Below are positions 17,908 through 25,712 of a DNA stretch of 64,000 nt, one piece after another. Position 1 is the first letter of the stretch. Each line of letters opens with the position of its first letter. A model generated the notes under the pieces. The model did not search any database. It was not told where the DNA came from and worked only from the letters and a program-made list of their open reading frames with translations. Source of the DNA: an uncultured Gemmatimonadales bacterium (GTDB lineage Bacteria > Gemmatimonadota > Gemmatimonadetes > Longimicrobiales > Gaopeijiaceae); the NCBI GenBank assembly GCA_937919655.1, contig CALFPJ010000063.1, forward strand, positions 62,001-126,000. The letters are read 5' to 3'. Made by a program: the position numbers and the translations under genes.

Positions 17908-18537
17908 CTAGTTCAGGAACGGCTCAATACGCTGTGCGAACGAATTCCGAGCGCGATGAAGCCGGCTCTTCACGGTACCTAGATTCACCCCTGTGATCTC
18001 GGAGATCTCCTCGTAGCTTTTTCCCTCCAACTCGCGGAGTCGAAAAACTAAGCGGTGGTGCTCCGGCAGTTCTTTCACCGTGTCTTCCACCAGGCGCTCG
18101 AGATAGCGCTTCCTGTACAGGTCGTCCGGGCGCATCGACAGATCCTCGAACTGAAGCGGCCGATGATCGTCGTCCCAATTTCCCGTCAGTTTTTGGAAGA
18201 GTACCAGCGGGCTTCTAGAACGATTACGCAGTTCGTTCTTCGAGAGATTCGAGGCGATGGTGTAGACCCACGTCGAGAATTTTTTCGACGTGTCGAAACG
18301 GTGCAGGTGCCGTGTAACTCGAATAAACGCCTCTTGGACCAAGTCCTGAGCCCGGTCGGAATCGCCTGTCTTCCTGGACACAAAGTGGATCAGTCGGTCC
18401 CGGTATCTGTCATATAGGCGTGGGAACGCACCCGGCCGTCCCTCAAGGTGGGCCGTGACAAGCTGTTCATCCGTCAGGTCATCCAAAGGAGTCGCCGCTA
18501 GGACTTCAGCCAGCTTTTCTGGGTTTGCGTTGACCAT
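17908..18537 (-). CDS. ECF-type RNA polymerase sigma factor
   Basis: 209 residues of the sigma-70 family, ECF size. Region 2 includes DRAQDLVQEAFIRVTRHLHRF and KKFSTWVYTIASNLSKNELR (core binding and -10 recognition). Region 4 includes LPEHHRLVFRLRELEGKSYEEI and TGVNLGTVKSRLHRARNSF, a helix-turn-helix for the -35 element. The frame is open much further upstream, but ATG 18537 (MVNANPEKLAEVL) fits. No zinc-binding anti-sigma factor gene is adjacent; the next gene downstream is the PspA-like protein, a possible target of an envelope-stress response (inference). Confidence 0.9.
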   Translation of the reverse strand: MVNANPEKLAEVLAATPLDDLTDEQLVTAHLEGRPGAFPRLYDRYRDRLIHFVSRKTGDSDRAQDLVQEAFIRVTRHLHRFDTSKKFSTWVYTIASNLSKNELRNRSRSPLVLFQKLTGNWDDDHRPLQFEDLSMRPDDLYRKRYLERLVEDTVKELPEHHRLVFRLRELEGKSYEEISEITGVNLGTVKSRLHRARNSFAQRIEPFLN

Positions 18538-18713
18538 TGAGCTTATTGAGAAAAACGGGGTTTCCTCCAACTCGACAGGAGCCAGCCCCGGGTCGCGTGA
18601 AATTGCTAGTCGAGAATCATTCTCAATCTTGGCCGAAAGATGCCCGAACACGCCGATTGGTTCAAGGTGGCGCGCCGCTGCAGATTCGCCAGCCGGCAGA
18701 AACGTCCAGCCTT

Positions 18714-19832
18714 CTAAATCGGTCGTACTTCGAGTCCGTGCAAGACCCCGCCTGCAGAAAAGCCCTCGTAAAGAGCCTGTTCCGGAGGCGGAATGCGATC
18801 GCGCGACTCCAGGGCTTCTGCGGCGGCTTGATCCATCTCTGCCGTCGCTTCGGCTTCGATCTCCTCCAACACGGGGGTCTCTATGCCTCGCCCCATTAAG
18901 TAAGCCTCGAACAGCCCTATTGGATCCCTGCGACCCCACTCTTCGAAGAGTTCTGACTGGAAAGTTTGCCTCGCTTCCCTTTCGTCGTGGGTCGCGTGAC
19001 CTCCCATGCGGAAGGTGTCGGCAACGATCGCGGCAGGCCCAAGGCCAGCGCGGCATCGGGCGGCAGCGAGATGTGTGGCGGCATAAACGTCCAGCACGTT
19101 GTTTCCGTCGCAGATCCAATGATGGATGCCGTACATTGCCGGCCAGGCGTGAAGGTCTCCTGCACCGTGCTGGGTAGCCGGTGTCCCCAGTGCCACCTGG
19201 TTGTTCTGGATGACGAAGATCACGGGCAAGTCCTGGACCGCGGCCAGATTAAGACCTTCGTGGCATGCCGCGGTCTTGGTGGCACCATCGCCCACCCAAG
19301 TGAGCGCTACCCGATCTTCGCCGCGGTTTCGGAATGCGAGCGCGATTCCGGCAACGATCGTCACACTCGTGCCCATGTGGCTGATGGGCTGGATGATGCC
19401 TTTCGCCATATCGCCGATGTGTAGATCTCGTCCTTTGCTCGGCGAGTCAGAGGTGGCCAGGTACCCACGGAACAAGTCGGCCAACGACATGCCCATCATG
19501 TGCAAGGCGCCGGCGTTGCGGATCATGGGCGAGACGATGTCGCGCTCGGTATCAAGAGCGCGAACGCTACCCACGGTGACCGCTTCTTCTCCTGTGCCAA
19601 GCCAGGCTTTCGAGATCACGCCGGTTCGAACCCAGCGTTTGAGCCCGATGTCGTGGAGGCGGGTCCGGAGTAGGTCGCGATACAAAGAGAGCAAGCCTTC
19701 GTCGTCCAGTGCGTCCACGATTGCTTGCCGTTCGGGGTCGGCCGCAATTTTGGCACTGAAGGCTTCCACCAACTCGGGGTCGGCGGTCCAATTGAGATAC
19801 TCGGCGGGATCAAATGCGGGATAGCGCTTCAT
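18714..19832 (-). CDS. Thiamine-dependent 2-oxoacid dehydrogenase E1, alpha subunit
   Basis: 372 residues of the E1 alpha family (pyruvate or branched-chain 2-oxoacid dehydrogenase complexes). The thiamine pyrophosphate signature is intact: WVGDGATKTAACHEGLNLA followed by VIFVIQNNQ. RNAGALHMMGMSLADLFRGYL, KGRDLHIGDMAKGI and RMGGHATHDEREAR (phosphorylation-loop region) also fit. Start ATG 19832 (MKRYPAFDPAEYL) is chosen; earlier codons belong to another sequence. No E1 beta, E2 or E3 gene is adjacent, which is unusual for this family, so the partner must be encoded elsewhere. Confidence 0.88.
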   Translation of the reverse strand: MKRYPAFDPAEYLNWTADPELVEAFSAKIAADPERQAIVDALDDEGLLSLYRDLLRTRLHDIGLKRWVRTGVISKAWLGTGEEAVTVGSVRALDTERDIVSPMIRNAGALHMMGMSLADLFRGYLATSDSPSKGRDLHIGDMAKGIIQPISHMGTSVTIVAGIALAFRNRGEDRVALTWVGDGATKTAACHEGLNLAAVQDLPVIFVIQNNQVALGTPATQHGAGDLHAWPAMYGIHHWICDGNNVLDVYAATHLAAARCRAGLGPAAIVADTFRMGGHATHDEREARQTFQSELFEEWGRRDPIGLFEAYLMGRGIETPVLEEIEAEATAEMDQAAAEALESRDRIPPPEQALYEGFSAGGVLHGLEVRPI

Positions 19833-19883
19833 GGAAAAGAAGCTAGAGAAATCTTCGCCGGGCGGCAGCCCTCTAGGAGACTG

Positions 19884-19913
19884 TCCTAGAAGTTCGTTCG
19901 CATTCGAGCGCCG
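19884..19913. repeat. Possible dispersed repeat, copy 2
   Basis: Resembles 14628-14660: both contain AGAAGTTCGTT and TTCGAGCGCCGC separated by a variable stretch. This copy coincides with the C-terminal codons of the possible decayed membrane protein. Confidence 0.35.
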
Positions 19914-20176
19914 CTGCATCCGCAGATAGGACACGAGCAAAAAAAACAACGGGGGAGGCACCGAGTCTCAATGGCACGAAAAACCAGCCCCCCAGGGTGG
20001 CCACGAGAACACCTTTGCACTCCCCCGCTTACTGCGAGCGCGATCAACATCAATCCCGCCGCCAACCCTATATACGTCGAGCCCCACTTGCTGTCACTCT
20101 CAAATCGGTACGTTTCAAAAATTCGTGACGGTGGGCGAATTTCACGCGTTGCTGTGGGGCCCCGCCGAGGTGACAT
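19886..20176 (-). pseudogene. Possible frameshifted small membrane protein
   Basis: From ATG 20176 a 96-codon frame encodes a charged start and a membrane helix (WGSTYIGLAAGLMLIALAVSGG), then turns into Cys/Arg-rich sequence unlike a membrane protein. A second frame carries on as GVLVATLGGWFFVPLRLGASP, and the third as PPLFFLLVSYLRMQRRSNANE. Read in that order the three give a coherent two- or three-helix membrane protein. This suggests two frameshifts, one near an 8-T run at about 19943-19950. Decay, sequence error or chance are all possible. No family recognised. Confidence 0.38.
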
Positions 20177-20210
20177 TGATTGCCCACTCCCCCCCTCAGA
20201 TCCCGACTCC

Positions 20211-20894
20211 GTGACCGCCTCCAAATCCGCCGACAGCGAACGCCGTGTGCAGGCGGTCGTCGCGCTCCGTCTTCTCGAGGTGATTCGAGATCAGGACGTG
20301 CCCGCGGATCTATTCGAGGATGAGAATCCGGCTCAAACCATGCCGCGGCGTCTGGGGCTGAGCGATGTCGTGGAGCGGCAGATCCGCGCCTACCGGGAGG
20401 ACGTCCGTAAGAGGGTCCGTCTCGCGGACCACGAAATTAGGGACCTCTTTCGCCTCGTCATTCGGCGTCCTGATGGAGACGAGGTGTTCACCTGGGCTGG
20501 AAAGCTGTTGGCGGGCATGGATCGCCCTACGCGGTGGAGTCGCATGCTTCCGCGAAAGCTACAGTTCGTGATGGCTCGGAGTCGGGTTAGTCGTCGACTC
20601 AAGAACCTCTTCGGACGTCGCGTCGGGGGCTTCGGTCGTGGCTCTTTTTCCATCGAAGGCCGTTCGCTGATCTTCATAGAAGCCGATCCCGGGGGAGACG
20701 CGTGTTTTTTCGTCTCCGGTCTGTGTCAGGAAATCTTGAACCGGACCACGGGCGGCATTGCCGAGGTAAGGCACTCACTCTGTCAGTCGCGCGGGGATGA
20801 TCGCTGCCGCTGGGAGGGGGAGATCCTTGAAGGGCCGATGGAAGTGTCCCCGGACATGGCGAATTCCTCTGACGCATACAGCGAGTCGGAGTGA
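20211..20894 (+). CDS. V4R-domain (4-vinyl reductase-like) protein
   Basis: 227 residues. The C-terminal part has the pattern of the V4R domain, a small-molecule-binding fold of the heme-NO-binding/TRAPP Bet3 superfamily: FFVSGLCQEILNRTTGG, then AEVRHSLCQSRGDDRCRWEGE with the conserved Cys-x8-Cys. The N-terminal part (residues 1-110) is helical and charged (RRVQAVVALRLLEVIRDQDV). Ligand unknown. GTG 20211 is chosen as start; upstream codons are poorly conserved in character. Its stop overlaps the GTG start of the peroxiredoxin by 4 bases, so the two are coupled. Confidence 0.72.
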   Translation: MTASKSADSERRVQAVVALRLLEVIRDQDVPADLFEDENPAQTMPRRLGLSDVVERQIRAYREDVRKRVRLADHEIRDLFRLVIRRPDGDEVFTWAGKLLAGMDRPTRWSRMLPRKLQFVMARSRVSRRLKNLFGRRVGGFGRGSFSIEGRSLIFIEADPGGDACFFVSGLCQEILNRTTGGIAEVRHSLCQSRGDDRCRWEGEILEGPMEVSPDMANSSDAYSESE

Positions 20895-21349
20895 TAGATA
20901 CGGGGTCCGTGGCGCCCGACTTCACTCTTTCCACGGATGTCGGTCAGCCGATCACCTTGTCCGCGCTTCGCGGGCGAAAGGTTGTGCTGTATTTCTATCC
21001 GAAGGACAACACCCCGGGATGTACGATTCAGGCATGTGACTTCCGCAATGCCCTGCCTCGTTTTGATGGGGTCGACGCGGTGGTCTTAGGGGTGTCTCCC
21101 GATTCCGTGAAGTCCCATGCACGGTTCAGGAAGTTGTTCGACCTCAATTTTCCGCTTCTGGCAGATACGGACCACGCGGTTGCCGAGGCCTACGGGGTGT
21201 GGAAGAATCAGAAGATGTTTGGCGTCGCCTACACGGGGGTCGAGCGGAGCACGTTCCTCATTGACGAGGCCGGTGTCGTGCAGGGCGCTTGGCGGAAGGT
21301 GTCTGCCAAGGGCCACATGGAGATGCTCGCGGAGCTACTCGGGGCATGA
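20891..21349 (+). CDS. bcp: Thioredoxin-dependent peroxiredoxin, BCP/PrxQ type
   Basis: 152 residues, the standard length for BCP/PrxQ peroxiredoxins that reduce H2O2 and organic peroxides. The catalytic motif FYPKDNTPGCTIQACDF contains the peroxidatic Cys (TPGC) and a resolving Cys five residues later, the classic PrxQ spacing. The start GDxAPDFTL-like region is GSVAPDFTLSTDVGQPITL, and RSTFLIDEAGVV is the typical C-terminal strand. GTG start at 20891 overlaps the V4R gene stop (GTGA), implying co-expression with that putative sensor. Confidence 0.93.
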   Translation: MIDTGSVAPDFTLSTDVGQPITLSALRGRKVVLYFYPKDNTPGCTIQACDFRNALPRFDGVDAVVLGVSPDSVKSHARFRKLFDLNFPLLADTDHAVAEAYGVWKNQKMFGVAYTGVERSTFLIDEAGVVQGAWRKVSAKGHMEMLAELLGA

Positions 21350-21381
21350 AACAATGCAGGGCCTCCGTGGCGCTCCGCGCC

Positions 21382-21840
21382 CTACTGCAAGGCGCGGTGC
21401 ACTTTGTAGCTGCAGAGGTCCTGAACGGCACAAATGCCGTTGGCCCGCGCGGCGCGGATCTCGGTTTCCGCGGTGATCCCTTCCTGTAGCCAGATCGTGG
21501 GACGCTCAGGCCGTTCGGTCGCTTGGATAACGAAAGCCCCCACTTGGTTCGAAGGTCGAAAGAGCAGGACCATGTCGACCGGATCTGTGAGCGCGTCCAG
21601 CGAGGGAATTGCATCCTTACCCAGGATCCGACTTGCAACGGGGTTCACAGGGATGATTTCGTAGCCCTTAGCCGCGAGGTACGAGGGGATGCGCCGAGCT
21701 GTTTTCAGTGGATCACGCGAGATGCCAACCACGGCGATGGTCCGCATACGATGGAAGAGCTCGTCGAGTTCCTCTGCCGAGGGATTGTCACGATCGGAGC
21801 TGGCGTCCAAAAGGCGCCGAACTGGGAGTAGTCTATCCAC
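21382..21840 (-). CDS. CoA-binding (YccU-type) protein
   Basis: 152 residues containing the CoA-binding Rossmann domain: RTIAVVGISRDPLKTARRIPSYLAAKGYEIIPVNP, then DMVLLFRPSNQV and IWLQEGI, as in YccU-type proteins related to succinyl-CoA synthetase alpha. Physiological role unknown. The GTG at 21840 coincides with the outer end of the 325-bp MITE-like element, so everything upstream of the start, including any original promoter, belongs to that element. A TTG ten codons in and the Met at residue 32 are other possible starts. The N-terminal 30 residues are longer than usual. Confidence 0.82.
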   Translation of the reverse strand: MDRLLPVRRLLDASSDRDNPSAEELDELFHRMRTIAVVGISRDPLKTARRIPSYLAAKGYEIIPVNPVASRILGKDAIPSLDALTDPVDMVLLFRPSNQVGAFVIQATERPERPTIWLQEGITAETEIRAARANGICAVQDLCSYKVHRALQ

Positions 21841-22163
21841 TAGAAGGCTGTTGAAGAAGTACAGTGGCCCGCGCGCAGGGGTCTGGCCAGACCAGAAGTA
21901 GGAACGACGACGAGTCGTAGTTGTTCTACGGCGAGGAGGAGAGACGACCTCATGGGCGGCGACCCCCCTGCGCCCAAAGATATAGGCAACATGACCGTAC
22001 GGGTCGGAGGGTTACGGTGGCACGGCCCGACCACGCTTCGCGCGGTGCCCCCCGTCGTTGGAGTTCCTCGCCGTAGCGATGCTATGCCTTCATAACTCCG
22101 CCTAGGGCCTGGCACCGTGACACCGTAACGCGGGCCGCTGTACTTCTTCAGCAGCCTTCTAGT
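21839..22163. mobile_element. 325-bp MITE-like element with 35-bp terminal inverted repeats
   Basis: Left end 21839-21873 and the reverse complement of right end 22129-22163 match at 33 of 35 positions; both read ACTAGAAGGCTG(T/C)TGAAG outward-in. The interior has further imperfect inverted repeats (ACGGCGAGGA near 21928 against its complement near 22066; TTACGGTG near 22013 against its complement near 22123) and no plausible transposase. Ends carry CTAG. Solo or partial copies of the terminal repeat lie at 8640-8676 and 24391-24423. Confidence 0.8.
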
Positions 22164-22279
22164 CTCCAGGCCAGCGCTGTCGCGGAAGTAGCCGGCGGCC
22201 TAAATTAACGGTCCTGCTGTCGCCCCACCGACGCGTGCGATCGACGTTTCCAGTCCCAGCCTGCCACCCGCGAAGCTCA

Positions 22280-24394
22280 ATGACCCCAGGGATGCCAGAC
22301 GCCGAAGAGTCCCCCGCGCCGCCCCAGCGGCTCAAGAAGCAGCTGGGGCTGTGGGATGTCTATGCGCTCGCGACGGGGGCAACACTCAGTTCCGGCTTCT
22401 TCCTTCTGCCAGGGCTCGCGGCAGTTGGGGCCGGATCGGCGTTACCGCTCGCGTATTTGCTCGGTGCGGCGATTCTCTCTCCGGGCCTGTTGAGTACCGT
22501 AGAACTGGCGACCGCGATGCCGCGGGCCGGCGGGATATACTATTTTCTTGACCGGAGCATGGGTCCGCTCGTTGGGACCATAGGTGGATTCGGCACGTGG
22601 ATTGCCTTGATCTTGAAGTCTGCCTTCGCGCTCATCGGCGTAGGTGCCTACCTACAGATCTTCCTTCCCGATGTCCCTATGGGTCCGGTAGCCGGCGGCT
22701 TCGCGGTCTTCTTCGGGATCGTGAATTTGTTCGGTTCAAAGAACAGCGGCTCGTTCCAAGTCGTGCTCCTGATCGGGCTTCTGATCCTGCTAGCGTGGTT
22801 CACCGGGATGGGTGCCTTCCAGATGGAGTTGAGGAACTTCGACGGCCTCTGGGACTCGGGGAGTGCGGGGATTATCAGTACGGCTGGGCTGGTCATTGTC
22901 AGTTATATGGGATTGACCAAGGTCGCCAGTGTTGCCGAAGAGGTTCAGGACCCTGAGCGGAACCTCCCGCTGGGAATTTTCTTGTCCTTCGTGAGCATCG
23001 TCGTGATCTACATGGTGGGTACGTCCGTCATGGTCGGGGTTGCTGGAGTGGAGACGTTGACCCGAGGCGGCGGGGACCTCACACCTGTGGCGACCGTCGC
23101 AGAGCTCTTGGTGGGGCGGTGGGGAGCCGCCCTGATGACAGTCGCTGCGGTCTTCGCCTTCTCCTCGGTCGCCAATGCCGGCATCCTGAGTGCCTCGCGA
23201 TATCCACTCGCCATGGGGCGTGACGGTATTCTGCCGGACTTCTTCAGCCGGGTGAACGCACGCGGGACTCCGGTCATTGGCATCGCGGTGACTGTGGCCC
23301 TCATCCTGATCTCGGTCACACTCTTCGACCCCAGCAAGATTGCCAAGCTCGCCAGCGCCTTTCTTCTGACCACGTTCGCGCTTGCATGCCTCGCCGTGAT
23401 CGTGATGCGAGAGAGTCGAATCGAGTCTTACGATCCCGGCTTCCGTGCCCCGCTATACCCGATTCTCCAGATCGTTGGGATTCTCGGCTCGTTTTGGATG
23501 ATCGTGAACATGGGCTTGCTGCCCACGCTGTTTACCGGCGGCCTGATCACCTTTGGCGCGATGTGGTTCACTTACTACGCGCGTGACCGAGTGAGCCGAG
23601 AGGGCGCGATCTTTCACGTGTTTGAGCGACTCGGGCGGCAGCGCGATGACGGCCTCGATCGAGAGTTGCGCGAAATCATGAAGGAGCGCGGACCCCGCGA
23701 GGCAGATCCCTTCGACGCGTTGTTAACCGGAGCCCGAGTCCTGGACGTGGAGGGTGACATCGACTTCGAGGAATTGGTCTCCATGGCCTCGAAGCTGTTG
23801 GCCCAAGACCTCCCTGTGTCCGCTGACGAGTTGTCTGAGGGGCTTCTGGAGGGGACGCGGATGGGGGCTACACCTGTGTCACATGGAGCGGCGCTCCCGC
23901 ACATGAGGCTCCCGAACTTGGATCGCGCACACCTCGCGCTCGCACGGGTCCGCAACGGTGTCCGCTTTGGATACGCCCATGACGGAGGCATCGAGCCCCC
24001 GCGGGCTGTCTTTTTTCTTGTCAGCCCGGAGTCCGACCCTGGGCAGCATCTGCGGACTCTGGCGCACATCGCGCGTCGTGTGGACCAAGACAGCTTCATG
24101 CCAGAATGGTTGCGCGCCGAGGGCGAAGAGCAACTTCGGGAAACCCTGTTTAGGAATGAGCGCATGCTGGTGCTCACCCTGGAGCGGAAGGGAAGTGGCT
24201 CTGACCTAATCGGGTTGAAGTTGCGGGATGTCGCGCTCCCGGAGGGCACGCTGATCGCCATGATTCGCAGAGACGATGAACTCGTGATTCCCAAGGGAGA
24301 TACCCAACTCCTGAACGAGGATCGTCTGACGGTGCTGGGGCGACCGGAGGGCATCAGCGCCCTCCGCAATCGTTACGGTTTGGTCGGTAGCTAG
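22280..24394 (+). CDS. APC-family amino acid permease fused to EIIA-like and RCK_C-like domains
   Basis: 704 residues. Residues about 20-430 are an APC-superfamily permease with about 12 membrane segments (WDVYALATGATLSSGFFLLPGL; VVSYMGLTKVASVAEEVQDPERNLPLGI, the helix 6-7 region conserved in amino acid transporters). Residues about 475-610 resemble a PTS EIIA type-2 domain with GAALPHMRLP, where the His (about 539) matches the phospho-acceptor. Residues about 640-690 resemble an RCK_C (TrkA-C) ligand-binding domain: LIGLKLRDVALPEGTLIAMIRRDDELVIPKG. The two cytosolic domains suggest allosteric control of transport. ATG 22280 is chosen; 22235 and 22292 are alternatives. The stop TAG lies in a solo MITE repeat. 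Confidence 0.85.
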   Translation: MTPGMPDAEESPAPPQRLKKQLGLWDVYALATGATLSSGFFLLPGLAAVGAGSALPLAYLLGAAILSPGLLSTVELATAMPRAGGIYYFLDRSMGPLVGTIGGFGTWIALILKSAFALIGVGAYLQIFLPDVPMGPVAGGFAVFFGIVNLFGSKNSGSFQVVLLIGLLILLAWFTGMGAFQMELRNFDGLWDSGSAGIISTAGLVIVSYMGLTKVASVAEEVQDPERNLPLGIFLSFVSIVVIYMVGTSVMVGVAGVETLTRGGGDLTPVATVAELLVGRWGAALMTVAAVFAFSSVANAGILSASRYPLAMGRDGILPDFFSRVNARGTPVIGIAVTVALILISVTLFDPSKIAKLASAFLLTTFALACLAVIVMRESRIESYDPGFRAPLYPILQIVGILGSFWMIVNMGLLPTLFTGGLITFGAMWFTYYARDRVSREGAIFHVFERLGRQRDDGLDRELREIMKERGPREADPFDALLTGARVLDVEGDIDFEELVSMASKLLAQDLPVSADELSEGLLEGTRMGATPVSHGAALPHMRLPNLDRAHLALARVRNGVRFGYAHDGGIEPPRAVFFLVSPESDPGQHLRTLAHIARRVDQDSFMPEWLRAEGEEQLRETLFRNERMLVLTLERKGSGSDLIGLKLRDVALPEGTLIAMIRRDDELVIPKGDTQLLNEDRLTVLGRPEGISALRNRYGLVGS

Positions 24395-24423
24395 AAGGCC
24401 ATTCAAGAAGTACGGCGGCATTC
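24391..24423. repeat. Partial copy of the CTAG-ended MITE terminal repeat
   Basis: GCTAGAAGGCC followed by AAGAAGTACGGCGGC resembles the left terminal repeat of 21839-22163 (about three quarters identical by eye). It supplies the stop codon of the permease gene. No matching second end was seen before 24495, so it is a solo or truncated copy. Confidence 0.55.
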
Positions 24424-24494
24424 GGGCAGCGCGGGACTCACCGACGATCCATGGCGGATGGTGCCTCGATGGCCCAAGGCCCTACTTTCGGCAC

Positions 24495-25289
24495 ATGAAG
24501 AAACGACCCCAGTCAAACGAAACCGGATCGACAGCCGAGGCGGAGCCTGCACCTGACGACGCGGTCCCGAAGATTCGTCGCCAAAAGCGGGGCCAATCCA
24601 AGAAGGCCAGGAAGGAGAACGCGCTGACCGAATGGCTCAAGTCGCTGGGAGTCGCCGTCCTTCTCTTCGTGGTCATGCGCACCTTCGTCCTGCAGACGTT
24701 CGTGATCACGTCGGGTTCGATGGAGAACACACTTCTGGTGGGGGACATGCTCGTTGCGAATCAGGCGGCGATTGGCGCTCGCATTCCAGGAACCTCGTGG
24801 CGCACTCCGGGCTACTCTCGACCCCGTCGTGGCGAGGTATGGGTCTTCGACCCGCGCCATGAAGTCGACATGAAGCTGGTGAAGCGGTTGATCGGGGTCC
24901 CGGATGACACCCTAGAGATGCGTGGGGGCACGCTGTTTCTAAACGGGGAAGAGCAGGTCGAGCCGTATCTCAACCCCATTCGAGGCCAGGACGAGCGCAG
25001 CCCGGACTTTGAATGGCAGCGTGACTACCTCGTGGAAGGGGTCGACCGTGCCAGTTACCAGCCGTCGCGGCACCACTGGGGCCCCATCGCGATACCCGAA
25101 GGGTACTATTTCATGTTGGGTGACAACCGGGACTCGAGCTATGACTCTCGGTATTGGGGTCTGCTGGAATCGTGGCGCCTCGAAGGTCGCGTGGCTTTCA
25201 CGTATTTCTCATACAACGCCAATTCGTACCGGCCCTTCCCGGTGCTGCGCGAGATTCGATGGGATCGCGTCGGCCGGGGCATCGACTAA
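24495..25289 (+). CDS. lepB: Signal peptidase I
   Basis: 264 residues. It cleaves signal peptides from exported proteins at the outer face of the cytoplasmic membrane. After a 45-residue charged cytosolic tail comes one membrane anchor (SLGVAVLLFVVMRTFVLQTFVI). The catalytic dyad is Ser75 in SGSMENTL and Lys130 in KLVKRLIGVPDD. The C-terminal box GDNRDSSYDSRYWG is complete. A single anchor is the usual form in many phyla outside Enterobacteria. It is convergent with rpsU and separated from it by a bidirectional terminator. Confidence 0.95.
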   Translation: MKKRPQSNETGSTAEAEPAPDDAVPKIRRQKRGQSKKARKENALTEWLKSLGVAVLLFVVMRTFVLQTFVITSGSMENTLLVGDMLVANQAAIGARIPGTSWRTPGYSRPRRGEVWVFDPRHEVDMKLVKRLIGVPDDTLEMRGGTLFLNGEEQVEPYLNPIRGQDERSPDFEWQRDYLVEGVDRASYQPSRHHWGPIAIPEGYYFMLGDNRDSSYDSRYWGLLESWRLEGRVAFTYFSYNANSYRPFPVLREIRWDRVGRGID

Positions 25290-25323
25290 CGTACCGTGCC
25301 CGCTGCCCAGCATAGGGGCAAAA

Positions 25324-25353
25324 AAAACGGCCCCCCCGCAGGAGGGCCGTTTT
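25324..25353. terminator. Bidirectional intrinsic terminator between lepB and rpsU
   Basis: Perfect 10-bp stem AAAACGGCCC (25324-25333) and GGGCCGTTTT (25344-25353). The A-run on one side and the T-run on the other make it work for both converging genes. Confidence 0.88.
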
Positions 25354-25374
25354 CAGCCGAGTCACCTCAGGGCA

Positions 25375-25575
25375 CTAGACCCTGCGACGCTGACGTCTGC
25401 GTTCACGGCGAATCGCCGCTTCACGCTTCCGCTTCCGCTGCGCGCTGGGCTTCTCATAGAAGCGGCGCTTACGGAGTTCGGAATAGAGTCCAGACCGTTG
25501 CACCTTGCGTTTGAAACGACGCAGGGCTCGATCAAGGCTCTCGTTATCCTGGATTACTACTTCCAAGACGATCAC
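25375..25575 (-). CDS. rpsU: Ribosomal protein S21
   Basis: 66 residues of bacterial S21, a small basic protein of the 30S subunit near the anti-Shine-Dalgarno end of 16S rRNA. The conserved core [21 protein letters not shown] followed by [21 protein letters not shown] is intact, and the tail is very Arg-rich. GTG 25575 gives the sequence above; a TTG three codons downstream (giving [10 protein letters not shown]), preceded by GGGAG at better spacing, may be the real start. Transcribed alone toward the shared terminator. Confidence 0.95.
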   Translation of the reverse strand: MIVLEVVIQDNESLDRALRRFKRKVQRSGLYSELRKRRFYEKPSAQRKRKREAAIRRERRRQRRRV

Positions 25576-25712
25576 GCTCCCAGGTTGATTACACTGAATA
25601 AAGTAAAGCTCAGAAAGCTATACGGCCCCCTCAGGCTACACAACGCCTGGCTGAATAACACACGCCAAGAGAGAGCGTCGCGGGCGGTGACACGTCTCAG
25701 GAGAGGGGCTGC

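Larger units (their letters stand above)
19833..20210. other. Intergenic region with remnants of a small membrane protein
   Basis: About 380 bases between divergent genes. On the minus strand it contains membrane-protein-like coding pieces spread over three frames (see 19886-20176), an 8-T run, the second copy of a short candidate repeat (19884-19913) and a small hairpin (CTAGGA/TCCTAG, 19873-19889). No RNA gene seen. Confidence 0.5.

Noticed and set aside
18538-19119. Upstream extension of the sigma factor gene
   Set aside because: Overlaps the E1 alpha gene and is low-complexity; the family start is 18537.
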